A stretch of DNA of 64,000 nt from Leifsonia sp. 466MF (GTDB taxonomy: Bacteria > Actinomycetota > Actinomycetes > Actinomycetales > Microbacteriaceae): the NCBI RefSeq assembly GCF_900100265.1, contig NZ_LT629696.1, forward strand, positions 1,612,001-1,676,000, written 5' to 3'. Within the stretch, counting starts at the first letter, position 1, and each line of letters begins with the position of its first letter. Shown here piece after piece: positions 50,039 through 58,114 of the stretch. A program made the translations under genes and the position numbers. Under the pieces are notes generated by a model. The model made no database searches, had not been told where the DNA came from, and was given only the letters and a program-made list of their open reading frames with translations.

Positions 50039-50929
50039 TCAGCCGGCGTCGAGCTCGTGGACGCCACCATACGGAACGAAGCGGCTCCCGAGCTTCTCCG
50101 CCGTCTCCTCGTCGGCCGGGAGGAACACCAGCATGGCGAGATCGTTCTGCTCGGCGACGTCGAGCTTGACGTAGTCGAGGTGCAGGACTCCGAGGCGATC
50201 GTGGCGCAGCTGTTTGCGGGCGGGCTCGAACCGCCGCGCCTGCTGTTCGCGCCAGAGTTCTGCGAACCGGGGGCTCGCCCCGATCAGGACATCACGCAGT
50301 TCTCCCCCGCGTGGGTCCTGGGGGTGCTGGGCGAGGTTGATCCGGAACTGACCCACCAGTTGGCGCGCCTCGGCCTCCCAGTCCACGAACAAGTTCCACG
50401 ACCGCTTCTGGGTGAAGGTGAGCCAGAGGATGTTGCGCTCAGCGACGGGACGTTCGTCGTACCCGCCGAGGAGCTCCGCGTACATGTCGTTGCAGGCCAG
50501 GACGTCCCACCACACGTTCGTGACGTAGGCCGGATTCGGTTGCATGGTCTGCACAAGCCGTCGCAGTGCGTCATTCACCTGGGGAGGCTCCGGCGCCGCC
50601 GTCGGCAATGCCAGGCCGGCGAGAGTGAACAGCATGTCCCGGTCGTCTCGGCCGAGGCGGAGCGCGCGGGCGAGCGCTTCGATGACCTGCCGGCTCACCC
50701 CGATCTCCCGCGCCTGCTCCAACCAGGTGTACCAGGTCACGCTCACGCCGGAGAGCTGCGCGAGCTCCTCCCGCCGCAATCCGGGCGTCCGCCGTCGAGG
50801 GCCTCGAGGAAGGCCCACCGAGACGGGGTCGGTGGCTTCCCTGCGGGCGCGGAGAAAGGATGCGAGTTCATGGCGTTGGATCACATCGGACAATGTCATC
50901 ACTCCTGACGGCGGGAAGCCTGGTGGCAT
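50039..50929 (-). CDS. MmyB-like HTH regulator
   Basis: A 296-residue one-component regulator. The N-terminal XRE-type HTH (TPGLRREELAQLSGVSVTWY) is followed by the MmyB-type ligand-binding PAS-like domain, seen at QPNPAYVTNVWWDVLACNDM and ILWLTFTQKRSWNLFVDWEA. Homologues bind fatty acids. The ATG at 50929 lies seven bases from TATGCT (leaderless); ATG 50899 is an alternative. It diverges from the MFS gene, with a repeated operator between them, and most likely represses it. Confidence 0.9.
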   Translation of the reverse strand: MPPGFPPSGVMTLSDVIQRHELASFLRARREATDPVSVGLPRGPRRRTPGLRREELAQLSGVSVTWYTWLEQAREIGVSRQVIEALARALRLGRDDRDMLFTLAGLALPTAAPEPPQVNDALRRLVQTMQPNPAYVTNVWWDVLACNDMYAELLGGYDERPVAERNILWLTFTQKRSWNLFVDWEAEARQLVGQFRINLAQHPQDPRGGELRDVLIGASPRFAELWREQQARRFEPARKQLRHDRLGVLHLDYVKLDVAEQNDLAMLVFLPADEETAEKLGSRFVPYGGVHELDAG

Positions 50930-50932
50930 TCA

Positions 50933-50964
50933 TACCAGCATAATCACCATCTGTACCAGGATAA
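50933..50964. promoter_or_regulatory. Tandem operator between the MmyB regulator and MFS gene
   Basis: TACCAGCATAA (50933-50943) and TACCAGGATAA (50954-50964) repeat with a 21-base period, two helical turns. The first overlaps the minus-strand -10 TATGCT of the regulator and the second overlaps the GATAAAT -10 of the MFS gene, so binding would block both. Confidence 0.65.
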
Positions 50965-50986
50965 ATAGCCGCAGCACCATGATGGC

Positions 50987-52195
50987 ATGACCATTCACAC
51001 CACCTCTCAGATCCGCTCCCCCGAGCAGAGCCTGCGGCCGGATCACTGGGTCTTTCCCGTCGTCCTGTTGGCCGTCGGCACCTTCGCTATCGGAACCGAC
51101 TCCTTCGTCTTGGCCGGGATCCTGCCCCAGCTGGCCAGCGGGCTTCACATCTCCGAAGGCGCGGCCGGCCAGGTCGTCACCGCTTTCGCGATCACCTACG
51201 CCATCGCCGCGCCGTTCCTTTCGGTGCTCACTCACCGGGTGCCACGGAAAGCCTTGATAGCGATCGGCCTCGCCGTGTTCGTCGTGATGAACGCCGCCGG
51301 CGCGTTCGCCCCCACCTTCGCGGTTCTTCTCGTCACGCGCGTTCTGTGCGCACTGGGGGCTGCCAGCTTCACGCCCACTGCGAACGCGGTCTCGACGGTT
51401 TTCGCCGGACCGGCGGCCCGCGGTCGCGCCCTCTCGATCACTCTCGGCGGCATCGCCCTGGGCACGGTGTTCGGTGTGCCTGTCGGAACAGCCATCGGGC
51501 AGCACTTCGGCTGGCAGGCCAGCCTGCTGTTCGTCGCCGCAGTCGGCCTGGTAGCGCTCATCGCCCTGTCCGTCGTCCTCCCCCACCTCGCCGGCGAGGC
51601 GGTCGTTCCCCTCCGCCGGCGTTTCGGCGTGATGGGAGACCCGCGGGTCATCCTGGTCGTCCTGGTGACGGCGGTCGCCACCGGATCCGGCATCCTCGTG
51701 TACACCTACATCGCTCCGATCGTGCACACCATCGCCGGGATCTCCGGTGGAACACTCGCGATCGCCTTGCTGATCTGGGGCGTCGGAGGCGCCGTCGGCG
51801 CCTTCGGATGCGGATGGTTCACCGACCGGATCGGCGCGGGGCCGACCTCCGCGCTCGGCATCGCCGTGCTCGCGGCGGCGCTGGCCGTCATCGCGTTCGC
51901 CGGCTCACCTGTCGTAGTGCTGATCGCGATGTTCTTCGGTGGAGTGGGCAGCTGGGCGTTCGTGGCCCCGAACAACCACATGCTCACCGGCCTCCACCCG
52001 ACCATGGCGAGCGTCGTGATCTCCTTCAACTCGACGGGCACGTACGTCGGTCAAGCTGCTGGTGCTGCGGTGGGCGGCGTTCTGCTCGTGAGCGGCCTCG
52101 GCGCCACGCCCACCGTGCTCATCGCGGTCGCCGGACTGGTCGTCGCCGCCATCCTCGCGCTTGCAGCGTGGCGCGCTACCCGGGTACGCGGCTGA
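50987..52195 (+). CDS. MFS transporter, DHA1 drug-efflux type
   Basis: A 402-residue, 12-helix exporter of the AraJ/Cmx group. The motif A loop between helices 2 and 3 reads HRVPRKALIAIGLAVFVVMN (degenerate), and helix 5 contains GGIALGTVFGVPVGTAIGQH, the motif C of drug/H+ antiporters. Substrate unknown; chloramphenicol and sugar exporters are the nearest named relatives. It is the first gene of a unit with the SnoaL-like gene 13 bases downstream. Confidence 0.9.
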   Translation: MTIHTTSQIRSPEQSLRPDHWVFPVVLLAVGTFAIGTDSFVLAGILPQLASGLHISEGAAGQVVTAFAITYAIAAPFLSVLTHRVPRKALIAIGLAVFVVMNAAGAFAPTFAVLLVTRVLCALGAASFTPTANAVSTVFAGPAARGRALSITLGGIALGTVFGVPVGTAIGQHFGWQASLLFVAAVGLVALIALSVVLPHLAGEAVVPLRRRFGVMGDPRVILVVLVTAVATGSGILVYTYIAPIVHTIAGISGGTLAIALLIWGVGGAVGAFGCGWFTDRIGAGPTSALGIAVLAAALAVIAFAGSPVVVLIAMFFGGVGSWAFVAPNNHMLTGLHPTMASVVISFNSTGTYVGQAAGAAVGGVLLVSGLGATPTVLIAVAGLVVAAILALAAWRATRVRG

Positions 52196-52208
52196 GGGGG
52201 TGGACGAT

Positions 52209-52697
52209 ATGGCACGCATCACGGACGCGGCAGACCCCGCCGCCCTTCAATACGTCCTCGACCGTCTCGCGATTCAGGATCTGATCGTCCAATACGCCTT
52301 CGGCCAGGACCTTCACGAAAACGGGGATAACGAGGTCCAGCAGCAGTGGGATGTCGTCTTCTCCCCCGACGCTGTCCTCGACTACCGCGCGGGCGGCGCA
52401 GCCGCAGACATCGACTACCGCACACTGATCGCCACGATGCGCGGGCCGGGAGGCACGATGTCGGGGCTCGAGAACTGGCAGCACTTCCAGGGCTTCGCCG
52501 CCGTCGACATCGACGGCGACACCGCCACGGCTCGCACGCAGCACCTGCACACCCACTCCGGAATGACGGACGGCGCGGGATGGAACCTCATGCAGACGGG
52601 ATTCTTCGTCGACCGCCTCGAGCGCCGCCCTGAAGGATGGCGCATCGTCCACCGGACCCTCGAGATCCTGTGGATGCAGACCTTTCCCGCTCTCTAG
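52209..52697 (+). CDS. SnoaL/NTF2-like protein
   Basis: A 162-residue protein of the nuclear-transport-factor-2 fold. The N-terminal helix ALQYVLDRLAIQDLIVQYAF and the strands ending WRIVHRTLEILWMQT are typical of the SnoaL-4 group, which includes dehydratase- and isomerase-like enzymes. A GAGGGGGTG Shine-Dalgarno supports ATG 52209. Co-transcribed with the MFS exporter, so it may modify the exported compound. Confidence 0.8.
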   Translation: MARITDAADPAALQYVLDRLAIQDLIVQYAFGQDLHENGDNEVQQQWDVVFSPDAVLDYRAGGAAADIDYRTLIATMRGPGGTMSGLENWQHFQGFAAVDIDGDTATARTQHLHTHSGMTDGAGWNLMQTGFFVDRLERRPEGWRIVHRTLEILWMQTFPAL

Positions 52698-52713
52698 CCG
52701 ACCGACGCCGGCT

Positions 52714-52759
52714 CGCACGCCCGTCCTCAGCGCGTTGATCGCGCCGAGGCGGGCGTGCG
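52714..52759. terminator. Possible hairpin between convergent genes
   Basis: CGCACGCCCG (52714-52723) and CGGGCGTGCG (52750-52759) are perfect complements with a 26-base loop, placed at the convergent ends of the SnoaL-like and TetR genes. Confidence 0.35.
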
Positions 52760-53305
52760 GGTCCCGTCGATCAGCACACCCAGCCACGGATGCGCGTCCG
52801 CCCCGCGGCGCAGCCCTTCGGGAAGGCCGGCGACGACGGCCAGGAGATCGTTCGCCGTGATGTCCTCGCGAACCATGCCGGCCACTTGGGCATCCTCGAG
52901 GATCCTGGCCGTCTCTTCCTTCATGGGGCCGCATGCGGTGGCGATCACCGACGCGTCGTCGCCGAGGGCCTCGACGAGCACGCTCCTCAGGCCGCGGTAG
53001 CCCGCGGGCATGCGATCGAACTCGGCCAACCATGCTTCGTAGGCCTGCATCGGTTCCAGCTCGGCACGGAGCTGCGCAGCTCGGTCGGCCAGGTCTGCGA
53101 ATGTCGAGGCGAGCAGCGCAGCGAGCAGATGCTCCCGCGTGGGAAAGTGCCGGTACAACGTGCCCTTCCCGACTCCGGCGACGCGGGCCACCTCTTCGAG
53201 AGGCAGCGCCGTGCCGGTCGACGCGAACACCTGCGCACCAGCCTCCAGAAGGCGTTTGACGTTCCGTTCGGCGTCGGCTCGTCGCGGTCTCTCCGTCGTC
53301 GTCAT
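52727..53305 (-). CDS. TetR/AcrR-family regulator
   Basis: A 192-residue repressor. The HTH reads ALPLEEVARVAGVGKGTLYR, then HFPTREHLL, at residues 35-65. The C-terminal domain (FADLADRAAQLRAELEPMQA) matches the SbtR-like ligand-binding fold. Divergent from the SDR gene, with two identical-pattern dyads between them, so it probably represses that gene and itself. Confidence 0.9.
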   Translation of the reverse strand: MTTTERPRRADAERNVKRLLEAGAQVFASTGTALPLEEVARVAGVGKGTLYRHFPTREHLLAALLASTFADLADRAAQLRAELEPMQAYEAWLAEFDRMPAGYRGLRSVLVEALGDDASVIATACGPMKEETARILEDAQVAGMVREDITANDLLAVVAGLPEGLRRGADAHPWLGVLIDGTRTPASARSTR

Positions 53306-53322
53306 GACCCTCCTTGCAAAAC

Positions 53323-53360
53323 GGACGCGCCGTCCATATCGTTAATCGGACGTAGCGTCC
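53323..53360. promoter_or_regulatory. Twin TetR operators GGACG-N3-CGTCC
   Basis: GGACGCGCCGTCC (53323-53335) and GGACGTAGCGTCC (53348-53360) have identical five-base arms and three-base centres, 25 bases apart, in the 76-base divergent promoter region. Both are followed by AT. Confidence 0.8.
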
Positions 53361-53381
53361 ATTTTACGCATAGGAGAGAAC

Positions 53382-54158
53382 ATGGCAGACCGCCTCACGG
53401 GAAAGACCGCCCTCGTCACGGGTGCGACGAGCAACATCGGCGCCGCGATCGCCGAACGATTCGCCGCGGAGGGAGCCACGGTCGTCGTTTCGGGGCGTTC
53501 CGCCGAGCGTGGCCAAGCGGTGGTCGACCGCATCATCGCAGCGGGCGGGCGCGGCAGCTTCGTCGCCGCCGACCTCGACGGGACCAAGCATGCATCGGAG
53601 CTCCTCGCCGACCAGGCGCGGGAAGCGCTCGGCGGCCGCGTCGACATCCTCGTGAACAACGCGGGCGTCTTCCCCGGCGGCCCGACTCCCGCCATCACCG
53701 AAGAGATGGCCGACCTGGTCTACGCCGTCAACGTCAAAGCACCGTTCTTCCTCGTTGCCGCCTTGGCCCCGGCGATGGTCGAACGCGGAACGGGGAAGAT
53801 CATCAACATGGGTTCCTGGGGCGCGCGGCTGGGTATCGCCGGCTCGGCGCTCTACACCTCCTCGAAGGGGGCGATCGAGTCGCTGACCCGCGCGTGGGCC
53901 GCGGAGTTCGGGCCGGCGGGTGTCAACGTGAACGCCATCTCCCCCGGGGTGATCCGCGAGACGGAACCCGGGCCGGGAGAGCGCGGTGAGACGCTCATGT
54001 GGGGCACGCCTGTCGGTGCGAGCGGCCGTCCGGACGTGATCGCGGCTGCTGCCGTGTACCTGGCAAGCGACGAGTCGGATTTCGTCCACGGCTCGGTCCT
54101 GGACATCGACGGTGGACGGACCGGCGTCGCCGTCCGCGGAGCCGCCCCCGCGGCGTGA
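53382..54158 (+). CDS. SDR-family oxidoreductase
   Basis: A 258-residue classical SDR. TGATSNIGAAIA (TGxxxGIG type, with N for G), NNAG at VNNAGVFPG, the active-site Ser in MGSWGAR and Tyr-Lys in YTSSKGAIES are all present; SPGVIRETEPG follows the Lys as in FabG-like enzymes. It is expected to be NAD(P)-dependent. Substrate unknown. An AGGAGA Shine-Dalgarno precedes ATG 53382. Confidence 0.92.
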   Translation: MADRLTGKTALVTGATSNIGAAIAERFAAEGATVVVSGRSAERGQAVVDRIIAAGGRGSFVAADLDGTKHASELLADQAREALGGRVDILVNNAGVFPGGPTPAITEEMADLVYAVNVKAPFFLVAALAPAMVERGTGKIINMGSWGARLGIAGSALYTSSKGAIESLTRAWAAEFGPAGVNVNAISPGVIRETEPGPGERGETLMWGTPVGASGRPDVIAAAAVYLASDESDFVHGSVLDIDGGRTGVAVRGAAPAA

Positions 54159-54164
54159 CGGGTT

Positions 54165-54201
54165 GGGCGGCCTGCCCGGCAGCGTTGCCGGCAGGCCGCC
54201 C
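54165..54201. terminator. Bidirectional hairpin terminator
   Basis: GGGCGGCCTGCCCGGCA and TGCCGGCAGGCCGCCC pair over 16 positions with one bulged base and a four-base loop. It separates the convergent SDR and EthD genes. No T-run on either side. Confidence 0.75.
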
Positions 54202-54220
54202 TGTCACCGATGGGTCGGTG

Positions 54221-54562
54221 TCATGACGGCGTCACGGTGCGTTCCACCCGGACCGAGTGGATCCCTACCGTGGTCGGGCGCATGAAGTTCTCCCGCGCCC
54301 GATGCGCGCGTCGATACGCCTCGGTGTCGAGGGCCTGTGCCATCGCCTCGGCGGAATCGAAGGTGATCTCGACGACCGCATCGATCGGGTCCTCGGATCC
54401 GTCGTTGAACTGATCGACGACGTAATGCTGGCGATACGACTGCACCTGCGGCATCCGCGTGTACGTGGGTCCGTACTCGAGCTCCATGAAGTGACGGAAC
54501 TCCCCGGTGCTGACAGTAGGCAGCTTTCGGATCAGGGTGATCAAGCGCAGCGGCTCAGACAT
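54221..54562 (-). CDS. EthD-domain protein
   Basis: A 113-residue ferredoxin-like dimeric protein of the EthD family. LITLIRKLPTVSTGEFRHFM and DAVVEITFDSAEAMAQALDT are diagnostic. Relatives include EthD, needed for ethyl tert-butyl ether breakdown, and polyketide cyclases. Function here unknown. ATG 54562 is chosen over the longer in-frame ORF because the fold begins there. Confidence 0.8.
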   Translation of the reverse strand: MSEPLRLITLIRKLPTVSTGEFRHFMELEYGPTYTRMPQVQSYRQHYVVDQFNDGSEDPIDAVVEITFDSAEAMAQALDTEAYRRAHRARENFMRPTTVGIHSVRVERTVTPS

Positions 54563-54725
54563 GAGCGTCCGCCTTCCGGGAGGTGAGGTCGTCGGCGATG
54601 GATGAGTTGTCATGGGGTGCTGTGGTCACCTGACTGATGTTCGCAGCGTTCCGACACGTCATCCTGGTGCCGGTTGCACCACGCTGACGGCGTATCGCAC
54701 GTTGACCGGGTCGGGTCCACGAGTT

Positions 54726-54761
54726 AGGTTAACGACGTTTACCTGATCAACTGCGTTTACC
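54726..54761. promoter_or_regulatory. Operator dyad of the VOC-TetR unit
   Basis: AGGTTAACGACGTTTACCT (54726-54744) is a 19-base palindrome with one mismatch pair; a further half-site CGTTTACC lies at 54754-54761, 18 bases downstream of the matching half. It sits directly before the Shine-Dalgarno AAGGAG of the VOC gene, whose unit ends in a TetR gene. Confidence 0.7.
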
Positions 54762-54771
54762 AAGGAGTCTC

Positions 54772-55182
54772 ATGACCCACCACGACCACGTCGGTCTTTC
54801 CGTAGCGGACCTCGATGCGCAGAGAGCCTTCTACGCGGCGGCCCTCGGCCTCAGCGAGGTCGAGGAAGAATTCTCCATGCCCGAGGCCGGAGTACGGTCG
54901 ACGATCATCCGCTCCCCGCAAGGGCTCAAGCTCGAGCTCATCGAGCGAGTCGGCTCAATCCCCCAGCGATTCGCCGACCCGTACGACGGAGCCGGAACTC
55001 AGGGATACTTCCACTGGGCCATCGCTGTGGACGATCTCCAGACCACATTCGACGCGATGCTCTCTGCCGGCGCTGGCATCGTCAGCCCTCCGGCCGACGC
55101 TGTCCGACCGGGCCAGCGCTTCGCATACGTGCGCGACCCCGAGGGCAACCTGCTCGAACTCATTCAACCCGCTCGGCCGTAA
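54772..55182 (+). CDS. VOC-family protein (glyoxalase-like)
   Basis: A 136-residue VOC protein with two beta-alpha-beta3 units. HDHVGLSVADLDAQRAFYAA gives the first metal His, GYFHWAIAVDDLQTTFDAML the second, and PEGNLLELIQP the Glu. All metal ligands are present, so a metal-dependent lyase or dioxygenase-type function is possible. Substrate unknown. Followed after 17 bases by a TetR gene in the same direction. Confidence 0.88.
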   Translation: MTHHDHVGLSVADLDAQRAFYAAALGLSEVEEEFSMPEAGVRSTIIRSPQGLKLELIERVGSIPQRFADPYDGAGTQGYFHWAIAVDDLQTTFDAMLSAGAGIVSPPADAVRPGQRFAYVRDPEGNLLELIQPARP

Positions 55183-55199
55183 GCGATACGGTCACTCAC

Positions 55200-55787
55200 A
55201 TGACCGCCACGCCTCGCCCCGTCGGGCACCACCACGGAGACCTCCGCAATGCGCTTGAGGAAGCCGCCCTCGAACTGGTTGCCGAGCGCGGAGCGAACGG
55301 TTTCAGCCTCAGCGAGGCCAGTCGTCGCGCCGGTGTCACGAAGGCCGCGCCCTACCGTCATTACGCCGATCGAGAGGATCTGCTGGCATCGCTCGTTCTG
55401 CGCTGCTATCGAATGCAGGAACAACGGTTCGGCGCCGCGATGGAGTCCGCCTCCGATCCCGCAGACGCCCTCGCAGCCTTCGCCAGGGCGTACGTCCAAT
55501 TCGCTGCGGACGAGAGCGCACTGTTTCAGCTCACCTTCGGCGGATCGATCCGAAAACACGACCACCCGGACGTCCAAGAGGCAGGCGACAGACTGCTCCA
55601 CACACTCACGGAAAAGCCCCGGGCGCTCGGCCTTGAAGACGAACGCTCACTGGACCTCGTCCGTAACGTCGCGGCCAGCTCCCACGGGTTCGCCGTGTTC
55701 CACCTCGAGGGCGTGATCCCGGACCTTTCCTCCGCCCTCGATGTGGCGGAGGTCGCTGCTCGGCATTTAGCCGGCGACGTGTCCTGA
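55200..55787 (+). CDS. TetR-family regulator (WHG C-terminal domain)
   Basis: A 195-residue regulator. The HTH is GFSLSEASRRAGVTKAAPYR, then HYADREDLL. The C-terminal domain (YVQFAADESALFQLTFGGSI) fits the WHG-type ligand domain. It is downstream of the VOC gene and presumably autoregulates through the dyad at 54726-54761. Confidence 0.9.
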   Translation: MTATPRPVGHHHGDLRNALEEAALELVAERGANGFSLSEASRRAGVTKAAPYRHYADREDLLASLVLRCYRMQEQRFGAAMESASDPADALAAFARAYVQFAADESALFQLTFGGSIRKHDHPDVQEAGDRLLHTLTEKPRALGLEDERSLDLVRNVAASSHGFAVFHLEGVIPDLSSALDVAEVAARHLAGDVS

Positions 55788-55809
55788 CGCCGCTGTCGTC
55801 GGGCACTCG

Positions 55810-55815
55810 TAAAGT
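55810..55815 (+). promoter_or_regulatory. Predicted -10 box of the arginase-family gene
   Basis: TAAAGT, seven bases before GTG 55823, supports that codon over the earlier in-frame GTGs at 55814 and 55817. Confidence 0.45.
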
Positions 55816-55822
55816 GGTGGCG

Positions 55823-56743
55823 GTGATCACGATCGTCTCTGCTCCCACCAACCTGGGACTCCGACCGCCACAGCCCGGAAGCGTCCCCGGAGCGGCGAAG
55901 GCCTCGGAAGCCTTGCGCGAGGCCGGGATGTACGACCGGCTCTCCTCGACGGGTGCGCGGGACGGCGGTGTGGTGCTGCCCGGCCGTTACGTGGACGACG
56001 ACGCGACGCGCGCACCGGGCCGCATCCGGAATCACGATCAGCTCGTCGATCACACCGGGCGTCTGGCGGAGCGGATCGAGGACGTCTGGGATGCCGGGCG
56101 CACTCCCCTCGTGCTCGGCGGCGACTGCAGTGTGCTCCTGGCTGGCGGGGTGGCGACCGCTCGGCGCGGACGCGCGGGACTGATCCACATCGATGGTCAC
56201 ACTGACTTCCGCCACCCGGGCAACAGCGACGCGTGCGCCAGCTTGGCGGGAGAAGACCTCGCAGCCGTCGTCGGCCTGCACTACAGCGAGCTCGCCGACC
56301 TCGGGGGCCTCTCCCCCTACGTCGAACCCCGCCGCGCCGCTCACTTCGGTCACCGTGCGAACGATGAGCACGCTGCGGAGGCGCGCGAGCGGCTGGGCGA
56401 GGTCGTGCCAGCGGCAGCACTCACCGATTCAGGGGTCGAGGCGGTGAGCGAGCGGTTGCGGCGCGCGGCGGGCCCGGCCTATTGGTTGCAGGTCGACGTG
56501 GATGTGCTCGATCCGTCGATCATGCCGGCGGTGGACAGCCCGGACGACGGCGGGATCACCGCATCCCAGCTCACCGAGCTTCTCCGAGCTCTGGCGCCGG
56601 ATGCCGTCGGCGCCTCTGTGACCGTGTTCGACCCGGATCTCGACCCGCACGGAGACTATGCCCGCCTCCTCGTCGATGTCCTGGTGTCCGGCCTCTCATC
56701 GCTCGGTGCTCGCAGCAGGCGCCCCGGGAACGGGGATCGGTAA
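55823..56743 (+). CDS. Arginase/agmatinase-family hydrolase, variant site
   Basis: A 306-residue ureohydrolase-fold protein. The di-manganese site is mostly intact: HIDGHTDF (Asp, His, Asp) and DVDVLDPSIMPAVDSPDDGG (Asp, Asp). The first ligand, normally His in GGDHS, is Cys here (LGGDCSVLLAG). This Cys variant recurs in some bacterial arginase-like proteins and may change metal or substrate. Possible substrates are agmatine, guanidino acids or formiminoglutamate; not determined. Convergent with nothing; followed by the protease. Confidence 0.85.
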   Translation: MITIVSAPTNLGLRPPQPGSVPGAAKASEALREAGMYDRLSSTGARDGGVVLPGRYVDDDATRAPGRIRNHDQLVDHTGRLAERIEDVWDAGRTPLVLGGDCSVLLAGGVATARRGRAGLIHIDGHTDFRHPGNSDACASLAGEDLAAVVGLHYSELADLGGLSPYVEPRRAAHFGHRANDEHAAEARERLGEVVPAAALTDSGVEAVSERLRRAAGPAYWLQVDVDVLDPSIMPAVDSPDDGGITASQLTELLRALAPDAVGASVTVFDPDLDPHGDYARLLVDVLVSGLSSLGARSRRPGNGDR

Positions 56744-56795
56744 GCCGCTGGCGAACGCTCCCCCGGCGTCGGTTTCTGGCGCGCACACTCGTTGC

Positions 56796-57731
56796 ATGTC
56801 GAATGCCGATGCCGATGCCGATGCGCTGGACGCGTACTCCACTGTGGTCGTGCGCGTCGCCGCCGCCGTGAGCCCGGCGGTCGCCGCCGTGACCGCGCGC
56901 ACCGCTCGAGGGGTGGGTCTCGGCAGTGCCACGGTCGTCTCTGCCGATGGGCACCTCCTGACCAGCGCGCACGTCGTGGAGAGCGCGACGAGCGTCGATC
57001 TGGCGTTCGGAGATGGAACCCGCGTGCACGCGCGGGTCGTCGGCAGGGACCCGCTGTCCGACCTCGCCATTCTGAAAGCCGACGAACCCACGCCGCCACC
57101 GGTGGCGTTGGGCGACGCCGCCGCGCTTCAGGTGGGCCAGCTCGTCGTCGCTGTCGGCAATCCGTTCGGTCTGGCGGGAAGCGTGACAGCCGGGATCGTA
57201 TCGGCGCTCGGCCGTTCACTGCCGACCCGGGCGGGTCGGGTGGTCGACGAGGTCATTCAGACCGATGCAGCCCTCAACCCCGGGAACAGCGGCGGAGCGC
57301 TCGCCGACAGTTCGGCCCGCATGATCGGTGTGAACACCGCCGTCGCGGGCACAGGCCTGGGGCTCGCCGTGCCCGTGAATGCCACGAGCAGGCGGATCAT
57401 GGAGACCCTCATGCGCGAGGGGCGCGTGCGCCGCGGCTGGCTGGGCATCGCCGGTGCGGAGATCGCGCTCCAGGATGCGATCGCGCGGAAGGCCGGCGCG
57501 CGGACCGGCATCCAGGTCATGACCGTCGTGCCGAGCAGCCCGGCGGACCTCGCGGGTATCCGACCCGGCGACGTTCTGATCTCCCTCGACCGGACGCCGA
57601 TCCACTCCGTGGCAGACCTGCAGCGCCTGATGATCGCGAGCACCATCGGCCGCCGCCTCGAGCTGACCGTCTGGCGCAACGGCGCCCTCGTCGACGCGGT
57701 CGTCGAGCCCACTGAGCTCGCCGACGCGTGA
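56796..57731 (+). CDS. HtrA/DegP-like serine protease with PDZ domain
   Basis: A 311-residue trypsin-fold protease plus one PDZ domain. The triad is LTSAHVVES (His), LSDLAILKA (Asp) and NPGNSGGAL (Ser). The PDZ (about residues 215-305) has GIQVMTVVPSSPADLAGIRP and GDVLISLD. No signal peptide or membrane helix precedes the protease, so the protein appears cytoplasmic, unlike most HtrA proteins. The N-terminus has a short repeat, three GCCGAT copies at 56805-56822. ATG 56796 is six bases from CACACT. Confidence 0.9.
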   Translation: MSNADADADALDAYSTVVVRVAAAVSPAVAAVTARTARGVGLGSATVVSADGHLLTSAHVVESATSVDLAFGDGTRVHARVVGRDPLSDLAILKADEPTPPPVALGDAAALQVGQLVVAVGNPFGLAGSVTAGIVSALGRSLPTRAGRVVDEVIQTDAALNPGNSGGALADSSARMIGVNTAVAGTGLGLAVPVNATSRRIMETLMREGRVRRGWLGIAGAEIALQDAIARKAGARTGIQVMTVVPSSPADLAGIRPGDVLISLDRTPIHSVADLQRLMIASTIGRRLELTVWRNGALVDAVVEPTELADA

Positions 57732-57752
57732 TCGGACGCCAACGCCTCCGTC

Positions 57753-58091
57753 ATGATGCAGGTGAACACCATCGGGGCGTTCGTGCGCGCCCTGCTGCCC
57801 ATCCACCTGACCGCCGGCCACACGATCACCTACGGCGTCTGGGTCGCCATCAACCCCGACGACCTCGGGCGAGTGTTCGATACGTGGTGGTCGGCGGAAT
57901 ACCCGGACCTCGTCGTCGATGGTCTCCTGGCCAACACCATCGAGCCGTGGGGGCTTCTGGGCGCGCCGGTGAAACTGAGGGTGATCGATCCGGACCACAC
58001 GCCGTACTGTGTCGACAGCGTCGACGGCCGGATGCGCTCAGTCCTCACGGACGAGTGGGATCACGACCTCGTCCTCTCCATGCTCAGCTGA
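57753..58091 (+). pseudogene. DUF2199 C-terminal fragment
   Basis: 112 residues resembling the C-terminal part of DUF2199 proteins (FVRALLPIHLTAGHTITYGV, then GLLANTIEPWGLLGAPVKLR). The family's N-terminal zinc-binding part (CxxCG) is missing, and the frame is open only back to the protease stop, 24 bases upstream. It is therefore probably a remnant. If translated, ATG 57753 is the only start, with no good Shine-Dalgarno. Confidence 0.55.
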
Positions 58092-58114
58092 TCGCAGGCG
58101 CCGACGCGTCGTGG

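Noticed and set aside
56805..56822. GCCGAT triple repeat as a phase-variation tract
   Set aside because: Six-base units keep the reading frame, and three copies are too few to suggest slippage control.
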